Source of the DNA: Vreelandella sp042466685
GTDB taxonomy: Bacteria > Pseudomonadota > Gammaproteobacteria > Pseudomonadales > Halomonadaceae
Direction of reading: 5' to 3'
Assembly (NCBI RefSeq): GCF_042466685.1
Contig: NZ_CP170448.1
Coordinates: forward strand, 3,534,001-3,598,000
Length of the DNA: 64,000 nucleotides
Below the pieces are notes generated by a model, which was given only the letters and a program-made list of their open reading frames with translations, searched no databases and was not told where the DNA came from. The translations under genes and the position numbers were made by a program. This document shows, piece by piece, positions 44,583-53,819 of the stretch (position 1 is the stretch's first letter; every line of letters starts with the position of its first letter).

Positions 44583-45467
44583 TTATCCTTCCTGGCGTAG
44601 AAACGGCAGCGCTTCCTCAAGCAATAGTTCGGGAATCTCCTCGGCAATATAGTGGCCACATGGGAGCGCTTTGCCGTCGACTTGAGTGGCTACCTTGCGC
44701 CACTCTGTCAAGGCATCAAAGCAGGCTTCAATGGCACCTTCGGCGCCCCACATCACTTTTAACGGGCAGGTGAGTTTTACCCCTGCATCGATATCCGCCT
44801 GATCATGCACCAAATCAATCGTGGCGCTGGCACGGTAGTCGCCGCAAATACCGGTGGCGGTGCCAGGGAGGGACAAGCAGCGCTCGTACTCAGCCAGCGC
44901 TTCTGAGGAGAAAGGCGCCATGCCGGCACTGCGGGCGCCCGTTACACTTTTAAGGTATTGAGCGGGGTCACTCTGAATCAGCCTTTCCGGCAGCGGCTGG
45001 GGGCGAATCAGAAAGAACCAGTGCCAGTAGCTGCGCGCAAAGGCCTCATTGGTGCCACTATACATGGCAAGCGTAGGGGCGATATCCAATAGCACCATGC
45101 GCTCTACGCGTTCAGCGTGGTCAACGCCTAAACGGTGGGCAACCCGCGCACCGCGATCATGGGCTAGCACTTTAAAGTGCTCAAAGCCCAGCGTATTCAT
45201 CAGTTCTGCCATATCGGCAGCCATGGCGCGTTTGGAATAATTAAGATGCTCGGGATCGTCGTCGGGTTTACTGCTGTCGCCGTACCCGCGTAGATCTGCT
45301 GCAATGACAGTGAAGTGCTGGGCAAGCTCTTCCGCGACGTTGTGCCAAATTACGTGGGTTTGAGGGTGTCCGTGGAGCAGCAGTAGCGCAGGGCCACTGC
45401 CGCCCTTGCGAAACGTGATCTCGACGCCGTTAACGCGGCGCTGCAATTTTTCAAACCCATGAAACAT
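44583..45467 (-). CDS. Alpha/beta hydrolase, haloacetate dehalogenase-like
   Basis: A 294-residue alpha/beta-fold hydrolase. The nucleophile elbow is LAHDRGARVAHR with Asp instead of Ser, as in fluoroacetate/haloacetate and haloalkane dehalogenases. SYWHWFFLIRPQPLPERLI matches the His-Trp halide-binding segment of fluoroacetate dehalogenase, and the C-terminal CGHYIAEEIPEL holds the catalytic His. HGHPQTHVIWHNVA gives the oxyanion region. It may be a haloacetate dehalogenase or an epoxide hydrolase; the DRGAR plus HWFFL pattern favours the first. It is divergent from an XRE regulator. Confidence 0.82.
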   Translation of the reverse strand: MFHGFEKLQRRVNGVEITFRKGGSGPALLLLHGHPQTHVIWHNVAEELAQHFTVIAADLRGYGDSSKPDDDPEHLNYSKRAMAADMAELMNTLGFEHFKVLAHDRGARVAHRLGVDHAERVERMVLLDIAPTLAMYSGTNEAFARSYWHWFFLIRPQPLPERLIQSDPAQYLKSVTGARSAGMAPFSSEALAEYERCLSLPGTATGICGDYRASATIDLVHDQADIDAGVKLTCPLKVMWGAEGAIEACFDALTEWRKVATQVDGKALPCGHYIAEEIPELLLEEALPFLRQEG

Positions 45468-45656
45468 GGTGTACTCCTGGTTTGCTGCAGAAGCTTTTTG
45501 CTGTGCATGTTAGTAATGTAGCTGACTATTATATAGCATAGCTTTTTACGCCAGCGAGCCGTCAGACACGGGGTGCTCGGAAAATGGGAAAGCGTTGCAC
45601 TCTGGGGCGTGAACCATCACATTAGGCAGCCACGACATTAAGAGAGTCGACACCCC

Positions 45657-46460
45657 ATGCATGACGATTTTGTGGCCAACCTGCGCCTGCTCTGTAGCTA
45701 CTACCCGTCCATTGCTGAGATCTGTCGCCGTTTAACGATTAACCGTGCTCAGTTTAACCGCTACCTGAGTGGGCGCTATCGCCCCAGCCACGCGGCGCTT
45801 CAGCGCATTTGCCACTTTTTTGGCGTTAGCGCTGAGGATATTGCGCTCCCCCATCACGATTTTCGAGCATTGGTACAAACCGGCCAGCTCAATAGAGAAG
45901 CCACCCCAGCAACGCTGCCTTGGCCTAACGCGCTGATTCAGCGCGGCAGCGAAGGCATGGAGCGCTATATAGGTCGCTACTTTGAGCTTTATCACTCCAT
46001 GTCCCGTCCGGGGCAGTTGATGCGTACGTTGGTTTGCCTGGAACAGCGTGAAGGCGGCGTGGTGTATCAGCGCACTGAGCGGATGCAGACCACGCCCGGC
46101 GCCCGCTCATGTCACAATCGCTATGTGGGTACCGCGGTGAAACTTGCAGATCGATTGTTCTTAATGGATCACGAAACCCTTAATGGCCATGAGATCACTC
46201 AGACCATTCTGTTTCCGAGTTTTCAAAGCCAGGTGACGCGTTTAACCGGCTTAAAAATGGGCGTGGCTGATAACAGCGAGCGCATGCCCTGCTGCGTGCG
46301 AGTGGTGTATCAGCGCCTGGACGAGCAAGTCAGCCTACGCGAAGCGCTGGCACAGTGCGGTTTAATCGCCCTGGATGACCCTTCACTCGATGATGCCCTC
46401 ATAGCTGCAACCCGAAACGATGTGGCCACTGACGAGCATCACTTCCGTGCTCGTCACTAG
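45657..46460 (+). CDS. XRE-type helix-turn-helix regulator with unknown C-terminal domain
   Basis: A 267-residue protein. The N-terminal Cro/CI-type helix-turn-helix (SIAEICRRLTINRAQFNRYLSG, about residues 19-40, ending in RICHFFGVSAEDI) is followed by a roughly 190-residue region without a recognised domain that may bind a ligand. It is divergent from the haloacetate-dehalogenase-like gene with 189 bp between starts and may control it. No strong ribosome site is visible at the ATG. Confidence 0.75.
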   Translation: MHDDFVANLRLLCSYYPSIAEICRRLTINRAQFNRYLSGRYRPSHAALQRICHFFGVSAEDIALPHHDFRALVQTGQLNREATPATLPWPNALIQRGSEGMERYIGRYFELYHSMSRPGQLMRTLVCLEQREGGVVYQRTERMQTTPGARSCHNRYVGTAVKLADRLFLMDHETLNGHEITQTILFPSFQSQVTRLTGLKMGVADNSERMPCCVRVVYQRLDEQVSLREALAQCGLIALDDPSLDDALIAATRNDVATDEHHFRARH

Positions 46461-46484
46461 GGCGCAAGCGAGAGGGAAAAAGGG

Positions 46485-47075
46485 TTAAGGCGAAGGCACC
46501 AGCACCTGCTGGAATAGAATCGTTTCAAAGTGCACCATGGGCTCGACAGACTTCAACGTCTTGGCGCGTAGAATAGCGCCCTCCCAACCGGTAAGGATAA
46601 AACTGGCGAGCGCTTCTGGCGTGGTATGGATGGCAATATCACCTTGCGCCTGGGCATCTTTCAGGCAGAGCACGAAGCGCTGCTCCCAGCGCTGAAAGAC
46701 CAAATTTAGCGCATCACGGAAGGTGTCACTCTGGCCCGAAAGCTCTTGGCCAAGGTTACCAATCAAACAGCCCGTGGCGTGGTTGCATTCGTGCATATAC
46801 TCACGGCCAGCCGCGAAGTAACGCCTTAGACGTTCGAGCGGCGGCGTGTCACTGTCTTCCAGCAACGCCACCAGCGTTTCATCATAGTTGGCGGCAAAGC
46901 GTTCGATCACTGCCAGCCCGAAATCTTCTTTGCTGGAGAAGTAGTGATAGAAAGAGCCTTTAGGCACACCGCAGGTTTTTAACACGGCATTAATGCCCGT
47001 CGCGTTGTAGCCTTGCTGACTAATCAGCTGAGCGCCGCTATCGATTAATTTGTCACGCGTTGCGGTATTTTTCAT
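46485..47075 (-). CDS. TetR/AcrR family regulator, NemR/AcuR-like
   Basis: A 196-residue repressor with a TetR helix-turn-helix (RDKLIDSGAQLISQQGYNAT then GVPKGSFYHYFSSKEDFGLA, about 7-55). The N-terminal half and GCLIGNLGQELS resemble NemR/AcuR-type regulators that sense reactive electrophiles through Cys residues; several Cys are present. A TetR-type operator lies 10 bp upstream of its start. It is divergent from the RND efflux operon, so it may repress that operon, itself, or both. Confidence 0.88.
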   Translation of the reverse strand: MKNTATRDKLIDSGAQLISQQGYNATGINAVLKTCGVPKGSFYHYFSSKEDFGLAVIERFAANYDETLVALLEDSDTPPLERLRRYFAAGREYMHECNHATGCLIGNLGQELSGQSDTFRDALNLVFQRWEQRFVLCLKDAQAQGDIAIHTTPEALASFILTGWEGAILRAKTLKSVEPMVHFETILFQQVLVPSP

Positions 47076-47085
47076 ATGCTTAAAG

Positions 47086-47101
47086 TAGACCAGTCAGTCT
47101 A
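47086..47101. promoter_or_regulatory. TetR/NemR-type operator
   Basis: TAGACCAGTCAGTCTA has exact 5-bp arms TAGAC/GTCTA and resembles the TAGAC-centred operator of NemR-type repressors. It sits 10 bp upstream of the TetR start, so it probably autoregulates that gene. The RND start is about 190 bp away on the other side. Confidence 0.7.
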
Positions 47102-47108
47102 TTGCTTT

Positions 47109-47170
47109 CAAGTGAGAGAAAGCCAAGTGAGTGAAAACCAATTTGTAAGAAAACCAAGTGGTAATAAAGC
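47109..47170. repeat. Four imperfect 15-16-bp tandem repeats
   Basis: Units begin at 47109, 47124, 47139 and 47155 and share the pattern CAAGTG-N-A-rich-GAAAAC. They fill the region between the TetR operator and the RND operon. They could be a cluster of regulator-binding sites or a slipped-strand repeat. Confidence 0.6.
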
Positions 47171-47294
47171 TCGGTGAGTGGCAGTTGCACGTTATTTACA
47201 CATTGTTTGACTAATGGCTGCTTAACAATGCGCGATGCTAGCATCATACGCTTATTTTTCTGGAATTTTCGCCCCTAATGGATGACGCGCGGTA

Positions 47295-48509
47295 ATGACT
47301 CTTTCTCGCTATTACGCTACGCATCAACATGGCCGCATTCGTTTAGGTGCCGTGGTTGCATTATTGATTCTTGTTGCCACTTTGGCGCTTGCTTGGTGGA
47401 TTATTACCCAACCGCCGCGTATAGAGCGTACCCCACCGCCGGAGCCTCTGCCTAGTATGGTAGACGTTGTCACGGTGAGCGCTAGTGCCCAGGCTCCGAA
47501 CCTGTATGCTTTTGGTCGCGTTGAGGCGGAGCAGGAAACAATGCTGGCCAGCCGTGTGTCGGGCCAGTTGGAGCGTTTTGCCGACGGCGTTGTGCCCGGC
47601 CAGGTAGTCGAGCAGCAAGCGCCGGTCGCCTATATTGACCAAGCCGACTTACAGCTAGCCCTTGAAGATGCCGAGGCTCAGCTCGCCAATGCCCAGGCCC
47701 AGCTAGCGCTAGAGCAGGCAGAGCAGCAGCGGGCGCGCAGCGAGTACGAATCCTTTGGCCGCCAGCTCTCTGCCGAACGGCGGGCGCTGGTACTGCGTGA
47801 ACCGCAGTTACGCCAAGCCCAGTCTCAGGTCACCCAAGCGCGGGTGGCTCGCGATCAAGCGGCGCTCAATGTGGAGCGCGCCACCCTCATCGCCCCCTGG
47901 CGAGCCATGGTGCAAGAGCGCTTGGTCGGTGCCGGCAGTTTACTCAGCCAAGGTACCGAGGTACTGCACCTAGTGGGTGTAGAGCAATTTTGGGTGCGCG
48001 CCTCGCTCCCCGGTGAGTGGACTGAGTGGTTGGAAGCAGGCACCACAGTCACCTTAACCAGCCGCGGCTGGCCCGAAGGCGCCACACGCCAAGGGACACT
48101 GGTCTCAATGCTGCCTAGCCTTGAAGAGAATGGCCTGCAGGCTCAACTGTTGATCGCCGTTAACGACCCGCTCGCCCTTGAGACCGACGGCCCTGCCCTG
48201 CGCCTGGGTGACGTGCTGCGCGCCTCTTTCCAACCGGCTGTTCAGGAGCAGCTCATTTCTCTGCCGTCTGCGGCACTTCGTCCAGGTGACGTAGCATGGC
48301 GGGTAGATGAAGATAATCGCCTACGCCGTACACCGGTCACCCTGGCTTTCCGAGGTGAAGATGATGCTTTAATCCGTAGCGGTTTGGAAAACGACCAGCA
48401 GGTCGTTACCTCAGGCTTGGCCCAGCCCCGCGAAGGCCAGCTAGTGCGCATCCGCCGCCCCAACGACACCCCGGCTCAAGCGGGTGATGAACCGGGAGAC
48501 GAATCATGA
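47295..48509 (+). CDS. RND efflux periplasmic adaptor (membrane fusion protein)
   Basis: A 404-residue HlyD/AcrA-like adaptor with an N-terminal membrane anchor (about 17-38, VVALLILVATLALAWWI) and no lipobox. It continues with a biotinyl-lipoyl domain (GRVEAEQETMLASRVSGQLE), a long alpha-helical hairpin rich in Ala/Gln/Glu (about 115-190), a beta-barrel and a membrane-proximal domain. It links the inner-membrane pump to an outer-membrane channel. The last four bases overlap the permease start. No TolC-like gene is present in the window, so a shared outer-membrane channel is likely. Confidence 0.92.
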   Translation: MTLSRYYATHQHGRIRLGAVVALLILVATLALAWWIITQPPRIERTPPPEPLPSMVDVVTVSASAQAPNLYAFGRVEAEQETMLASRVSGQLERFADGVVPGQVVEQQAPVAYIDQADLQLALEDAEAQLANAQAQLALEQAEQQRARSEYESFGRQLSAERRALVLREPQLRQAQSQVTQARVARDQAALNVERATLIAPWRAMVQERLVGAGSLLSQGTEVLHLVGVEQFWVRASLPGEWTEWLEAGTTVTLTSRGWPEGATRQGTLVSMLPSLEENGLQAQLLIAVNDPLALETDGPALRLGDVLRASFQPAVQEQLISLPSAALRPGDVAWRVDEDNRLRRTPVTLAFRGEDDALIRSGLENDQQVVTSGLAQPREGQLVRIRRPNDTPAQAGDEPGDES

Positions 48510-51500
48510 AGGTGCCACGCGGCCCGTTAGCTTGGATGGTGGATCACGGCGTAGCGCCTAACTTACTGATGGTGCTATTTATCGTCGGCGGCCTAATGGC
48601 CTCGCTGGCGATTAAAAAAGAGGTCTTCCCCGAATTCGATATTGAAGTCGTACAAGTCTCTATCAGCTACCCTGGCGCCACGCCGGAAGATGTGGAACAG
48701 AGCCTGCTGCTACCGATGGAAGCCGCGATTGCTGATGTAGAAGGCATCGACGAGCTGACCGCCACGGCCAGTGAAGGCAGTGCCAGCGTCAACGCGACAC
48801 TGATTGACGGCGTGGATGTGATGCGCGCCTACCAGGATATTCAGCAGGCGGTGAACGCCATCACCACGCTGCCCAGCGCTGCCGACCCACCCCGTTTTAC
48901 CCTGGCGGGGCGCTCCCGCAGCGTGTTGAGTCTGCAGGTCTACGGCCCAGTCGGCCTAGAAGCACTGCACGACGCCGCCGAAGATGTACGCGGCGAACTC
49001 CAAGCCACCTCGGGCATTTCCCGCGCTGAGCTTTCCGGCAACCGCGAGAGAGAGATTCAAGTTCATCTCGATGATGAGGCCATTGAGCGCTTTGGCCTCG
49101 ATCATCAGGAACTGGCCAGCCGCATTGCCGAAGAGGCGTTGGATCTTGCCAGTGGCCAGCTAACAACGGCCGAAGGGGAGTGGCTAATTCGCTACCAAGG
49201 GCGCCGCAACAGCGCCGAAGCCTTTGCCGAGCTGCCGATTCTGACCAGCACTCAGGGGGCGCCGATTACCCTGGGTGAGATCGCCAGAGTCAGCGATGGC
49301 TTTGCCGAAACCGACCGGGAAGAGTTTTATAACGGTCAACCCGGCCTCTCCGTGGATGTTTACCAAATTGGTGATCAAACCCCGACCAGCATTTCACAAG
49401 CGGTCAACGGTGAGCTTGAGCGCCTGCGTGCAGGCATGCCCGAAGGCGTCAGCCTGGATATTTCCCGCGACAGCTCAGAGGTTTACGAAGACCGCCTCAG
49501 CCTACTGTTAAAAAATGCCTGGATGGGCCTAGCGCTGGTGCTGGTACTCATGGCGCTGTTTTTAGAAGCACGGCTGGCGTTCTGGGTCACCCTGGGTATC
49601 CCAACGGCGTTTCTCGGCGCGATGCTGTTTCTGCCCTGGATCGGCGTCTCGCTCAATATGATGTCGATGTTCGCCTTTATTATCGCCCTGGGGATCGTCG
49701 TCGATGACGCCATTATCGTCGGCGAGAATATCTACAGCTACCGTGAAGAGGGCTATTCGCTGCGCGATGCGGCAGTCAAAGGCGCCAGCGAAATTGCTAC
49801 CCCGCTGACCTTCGCGATTCTTTCCAATATCGTCGCCTTTATGCCGCTGCTGTTTTTGCCCGGTTTCCTAGGGCTGATTTTTGCTACCGTGCCGGTGGTT
49901 GTGGTGACCGTCTTTTTAATCTCCTGGCTGGAAGCCTTAGTGATTCTGCCTGCCCACTTGGCGCATAGTCGCAAGCCCCGCCAAACCCCGACGTGGCAGC
50001 GTCCCCTTGAAGCGCTGCGCCAGCGGCTTCAGGGCGGTTTGCACCACTTTACCTATCGCCAGTTTGAGCCTTTCTTGCAGCGCGCCCTGAACCAACGCTT
50101 GCTGAGTATTTCGCTGGGCATCGCCATTCTGCTCATTGCGCTCTCCTGGGCAATCAGCGGCCGGTTGGGTTTCTCGCTAATGCCACGGGTCGAATCGGAT
50201 CAGGTGCAGGCCACAGTCACCCTACCCATTGGCAGCAATATCAGTGTTAGCCGCGAGCTAAGCCAACAGCTACTCGACGCCGCCGATGCCCTTAGCGAGC
50301 GCGAAGAGACCCTCAGTTTTAGCAGTTCACGCAGCCGCCTGGACGGCGAAAGCCTGGAAGTGCGGTTAGATATTGCCAGCGAAAGCCTGGAAGCTTGGCC
50401 ACCCTCACGCATCGCACGAGAGTGGCGCGATCTTAGCGGTGATTTGCTCGGCGCCCAGTCAGTGCGTTTTGAAGCCGACGTCGGCGGCCCTGGTAGTGGC
50501 GCGGCGCTCAGCCTTCGCCTCTCCCACCCGGATACCCAGGTTCTGGAAGCTGCCGCCGAACGGCTAGCGGAAACGCTGGGTGGCTATGGTCTTACCGATA
50601 TCGACAGCGGCCTGGGGGACGGAAAACCGCAGTTAGAGATGCGCCTTTCTGCCGAAGGCCGCGCCTTGGGGCTTACGGGTAATAACTTGGCCCAAGCCCT
50701 GCGCGGCCCCCTCCAGGGCGCCACGGCGCTTGAGCAGTACGTAGGGCGCAGTGAGATCAGCGTTGAGGTGCGTTTGCCCAATGACAACCGCGACAGCCTG
50801 AACGAGCTTTACCGTATGCCGGTGCGCACGCCCGATGGGCTGAGTGTACCGCTATCCCGGGTGGCCGACATTACCCTCAGCCAAGCCTCTAGCAGCCTTG
50901 AGCGCATTAACGGCCGGCGGATTATTACCGTCACTGCCGATTCTGAAAGCGACCTGGCCATCAACCAAGTGCTTGCCACACTACAGGAGGAGGAGTTCCC
51001 CAATCTGGAAGCGACCTGGCCGGGGCTGGAAGTCAGCATGGGCGGTCGTCAGCAGGACACCGCCGACAACCTAGCCACGCTTAAAACCTCCATGTGGTTA
51101 ATGATTGCGGCACTCTACGCCCTGCTCGCTATTCCCTTCAGAAGCTACCTACAGCCGCTACTGGTGCTGGCCGCCATTCCGTTTGGCATTGTCGGCGCCG
51201 TCGCTGGACATATGATTATGGGCTTCGGGCTTTCGATTATCAGTTTGTTAGGTATGTTGGCGCTATCCGGCGTGGTAATTAATGATGCGCTGGTACTGAT
51301 CGACTACGCCAATCGCAAACGCCGCGAAGGCATGGCCGCCCGGGAAGCCATTGTGGCCGCCGCCACTCGCCGCTTACGGCCAATTATGATGACCACGCTG
51401 ACGACCTTTCTCGGTCTGGCACCGATGATTTTGGAAACCTCGCGGCAGGCGCGCTTTATGATCCCCATGGCGATTTCACTGGGCTTTGGCATGCTGTTCG

Positions 51501-51616
51501 CCACCGTGATCCTGCTGATACTGGTACCCTGCCTCTACCTAGGCATGGAGAACACCCGCGAACGACTTAACGCACCGCGCCAGCCCGTACTGGACAAAAA
51601 GGAGGGAGCCCACTGA
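48506..51616 (+). CDS. RND efflux pump inner-membrane permease
   Basis: A 1036-residue AcrB/HAE-type transporter with twelve expected membrane helices. The proton relay Asp pair is present in FIIALGIVVDDAIIVGENIY (TM4). KKEVFPEFDIEVVQVSISYPGATPEDVEQ gives the N-terminal pore signature, and a second, repeated half follows. Such pumps export drugs, detergents or metabolites. It is the middle gene of a four-gene run: adaptor, permease, kinase, response regulator. The stop overlaps the kinase start (TGATG), so the pump is co-translated with its own sensor. Confidence 0.94.
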   Translation: MKVPRGPLAWMVDHGVAPNLLMVLFIVGGLMASLAIKKEVFPEFDIEVVQVSISYPGATPEDVEQSLLLPMEAAIADVEGIDELTATASEGSASVNATLIDGVDVMRAYQDIQQAVNAITTLPSAADPPRFTLAGRSRSVLSLQVYGPVGLEALHDAAEDVRGELQATSGISRAELSGNREREIQVHLDDEAIERFGLDHQELASRIAEEALDLASGQLTTAEGEWLIRYQGRRNSAEAFAELPILTSTQGAPITLGEIARVSDGFAETDREEFYNGQPGLSVDVYQIGDQTPTSISQAVNGELERLRAGMPEGVSLDISRDSSEVYEDRLSLLLKNAWMGLALVLVLMALFLEARLAFWVTLGIPTAFLGAMLFLPWIGVSLNMMSMFAFIIALGIVVDDAIIVGENIYSYREEGYSLRDAAVKGASEIATPLTFAILSNIVAFMPLLFLPGFLGLIFATVPVVVVTVFLISWLEALVILPAHLAHSRKPRQTPTWQRPLEALRQRLQGGLHHFTYRQFEPFLQRALNQRLLSISLGIAILLIALSWAISGRLGFSLMPRVESDQVQATVTLPIGSNISVSRELSQQLLDAADALSEREETLSFSSSRSRLDGESLEVRLDIASESLEAWPPSRIAREWRDLSGDLLGAQSVRFEADVGGPGSGAALSLRLSHPDTQVLEAAAERLAETLGGYGLTDIDSGLGDGKPQLEMRLSAEGRALGLTGNNLAQALRGPLQGATALEQYVGRSEISVEVRLPNDNRDSLNELYRMPVRTPDGLSVPLSRVADITLSQASSSLERINGRRIITVTADSESDLAINQVLATLQEEEFPNLEATWPGLEVSMGGRQQDTADNLATLKTSMWLMIAALYALLAIPFRSYLQPLLVLAAIPFGIVGAVAGHMIMGFGLSIISLLGMLALSGVVINDALVLIDYANRKRREGMAAREAIVAAATRRLRPIMMTTLTTFLGLAPMILETSRQARFMIPMAISLGFGMLFATVILLILVPCLYLGMENTRERLNAPRQPVLDKKEGAH

Positions 51617-53022
51617 TGGCCTTGCTCTCAGCCATACGTCAATGGCGCCCCTCCCGGCTGGGGCTCAAGCTGTTTGTGATTATTCTCAGCGTGAACGTAG
51701 CGATTTCAGCCAGCATGTTTCTGGCCGTCTCCTACAGTATCGACCGCGGCTTTCTCGACTACCTCAATCAAGCCCAGGAGCGCCGCGCCACACTGCTGGC
51801 TGACGGACTCGTCACCCGCTGGGAAACCCAGCAAAGCTGGGAGTGGCTGGAGCAGTCGCCGGAACGCTGGCCGTATATCGTCCGCTTTGAGCTAGGACAG
51901 GAGCATCGTGATCGCCCTTCCCCGTTAGGTGAGGCGCGTGATTTCACTCTTCGCGCCGCCGATGACCGCTTTGTAGTGCCGCCCAGGAGTGGTCGGGAAG
52001 GCTCAGGCAGTTGGCATTGGCTGACGCTGCATAGTGGTGACACCCATATCGGCTCGTTGGGTTTTCGGCCTCCCCGAGAAATGATGGAGCGTATGGAGAG
52101 CCGCTTCCTTGAGCGCCAACAGCGTAACTTGGTGCTTATCGTGATATCGCTCTGCGTTGCCTCACTGCTGCTGGCAGGCGGGCTCTCCTGGTGGCTGGGA
52201 CGACGCACCCGAGCACTGGCGGGCGCCACGCTGAGGCTTACTGAGGGCGACTATCGCACTCGACTGCCTGAACGCGGTCGCGATGAGCTGTCGCGCTTGG
52301 CGCGCGACTTCAACGTTTTGGCGGCCACCCTGGAAGCCAGCCGCGATGCCCGCGCACGCTGGGTGTCTGACACCGCGCACGAACTGCGCACGCCGCTGGC
52401 GGTGCTGCGCGGCGAGATCGAAGCCATGCAGGATGGCATTCGCCCACTGAACCAGGAGAACCTTAGCTCCCTCGCCCAAGAGGTGGGGCAGCTAGAGCGT
52501 TTAGTAGCGGATTTGCGCCTACTGTCGCAAAGCGACGCGGGTGCGCTGGATATCCAACTGGCACCGATGGATCTAAGCGACTGCCTCGACAGCCGCCTGG
52601 CCGACGCCGACCGCTGGTTAGTCGAAAGCGGTTTAACGCTGACCGAACAGATCGAACCTGGCATTATGATTCGTGGCGACGCCCAGCGCCTGCGCCAGCT
52701 CTGGAACAACCTGCTGGACAACAGCTGCGCCTATACCCAGCCGCCGGGCGAGCTACGGGTCACGCTTACCGCGCAGCAGGGAATGGCAGTGGTCATCTGG
52801 GAAGACAGTACCCCAGGCGTACCGGAGGGTGAATTAGCTCGCCTGACCGAGCGGCTCTATCGCGTCGAAGGCTCGCGCAGCCGTGCCAGCGGCGGCAGCG
52901 GTTTAGGGCTTTCGATTGCCAGCGCCCTGGTTAATGCCCACGGCGCAACGCTGACGCCCTCTAGCTCAACGCTAGGCGGGCTACGCTGGACGCTACGTTT
53001 TCCGCTGTTGACTGCTGATTAA
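51616..53022 (+). CDS. BaeS-like sensor histidine kinase
   Basis: A 468-residue kinase with an N-terminal TM (about 20-40), a periplasmic sensor (about 45-170), a second TM (about 173-197), a HAMP domain (about 198-250), HisKA with the H box VSDTAHELRTPLAVLRGE and HATPase_c with GGSGLGLSIASALVNAHGA. The architecture is close to BaeS/CpxA, envelope-stress kinases controlling RND pumps. It is translationally coupled to the permease and followed after 87 bp by its response regulator. Confidence 0.92.
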   Translation: MALLSAIRQWRPSRLGLKLFVIILSVNVAISASMFLAVSYSIDRGFLDYLNQAQERRATLLADGLVTRWETQQSWEWLEQSPERWPYIVRFELGQEHRDRPSPLGEARDFTLRAADDRFVVPPRSGREGSGSWHWLTLHSGDTHIGSLGFRPPREMMERMESRFLERQQRNLVLIVISLCVASLLLAGGLSWWLGRRTRALAGATLRLTEGDYRTRLPERGRDELSRLARDFNVLAATLEASRDARARWVSDTAHELRTPLAVLRGEIEAMQDGIRPLNQENLSSLAQEVGQLERLVADLRLLSQSDAGALDIQLAPMDLSDCLDSRLADADRWLVESGLTLTEQIEPGIMIRGDAQRLRQLWNNLLDNSCAYTQPPGELRVTLTAQQGMAVVIWEDSTPGVPEGELARLTERLYRVEGSRSRASGGSGLGLSIASALVNAHGATLTPSSSTLGGLRWTLRFPLLTAD

Positions 53023-53109
53023 TATTGCCAAGGCTGAGGTCACCAAAACTGATATTACAAGAACCGTTAAGCCCTGCTTTTACGTTCACTGTTAAGCGAG
53101 TCTACCGCT

Positions 53110-53805
53110 ATGTCTGATGCTGCCTCTTTACTGATTGTTGAGGATGAACCGAAGATTGCCCGCCTAATGGCGGACTACTTAACCACTCATGGTTTTGAGG
53201 TGACGACCCTGGGCCACGGCGATGAGGTAATGCCGTGGCTGGCGCAGCACTCCCCCGCTTTGGTGCTACTCGATATCATGCTGCCGGGTAAAGATGGCCT
53301 CACTCTCAGCCGGGAAATACGTCAGCAGTGGCCTGCCATTGCCATTATTATGGTCACCGCCAAAGTAGAAGAGGTTGACCGCCTGCTTGGATTGGAACTG
53401 GGCGCCGACGACTATATCTGCAAGCCGTTCAGCCCCCGGGAAGTCGTCGCTAGAGTGAAAGCGGTACTACGCCGCAGCCAAGCGGCAGCCGATGCCCCAG
53501 CCGAGGTGCAAAATGCACCGGTGGTATTAAACGAAGATGGCTGGCAGGCACTCGCCCACGGGCAGGATTTAGGCCTGACGGCGGTGGAGTTCCAGCTACT
53601 GCGGGTAATGATGCAGGCGCCGGGGCGAATTTTCAGCCGCGAGCAGCTTATGGATCATATGTATCGCGACAACCGCATCGTCTCGGAGCGCACTGTGGAC
53701 AGCCACATCAAAAAGCTGCGCAAGAAGATCCACGAAGCGCTGCCTGAACTGGAGATCATCCGTTCGGTATATGGCGTCGGCTATAAGTATCAGCCGGAGG
53801 GGTAA
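53110..53805 (+). CDS. BaeR-like OmpR-family response regulator
   Basis: A 231-residue regulator. The receiver domain (about 5-120) has the acceptor Asp in LVLLDIMLPGKDGLTL and the Lys in ICKPFSPREV. The winged-helix output domain (about 135-228) has FSREQLMDHMYRDNRIVSERTVDSHIKKLRKKI, the OmpR/PhoB recognition helix. It is the probable partner of the preceding kinase and the direct controller of the efflux operon. It ends 14 bp before a second response regulator. Confidence 0.92.
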   Translation: MSDAASLLIVEDEPKIARLMADYLTTHGFEVTTLGHGDEVMPWLAQHSPALVLLDIMLPGKDGLTLSREIRQQWPAIAIIMVTAKVEEVDRLLGLELGADDYICKPFSPREVVARVKAVLRRSQAAADAPAEVQNAPVVLNEDGWQALAHGQDLGLTAVEFQLLRVMMQAPGRIFSREQLMDHMYRDNRIVSERTVDSHIKKLRKKIHEALPELEIIRSVYGVGYKYQPEG

Positions 53806-53819
53806 CAACAGGACTGCTT

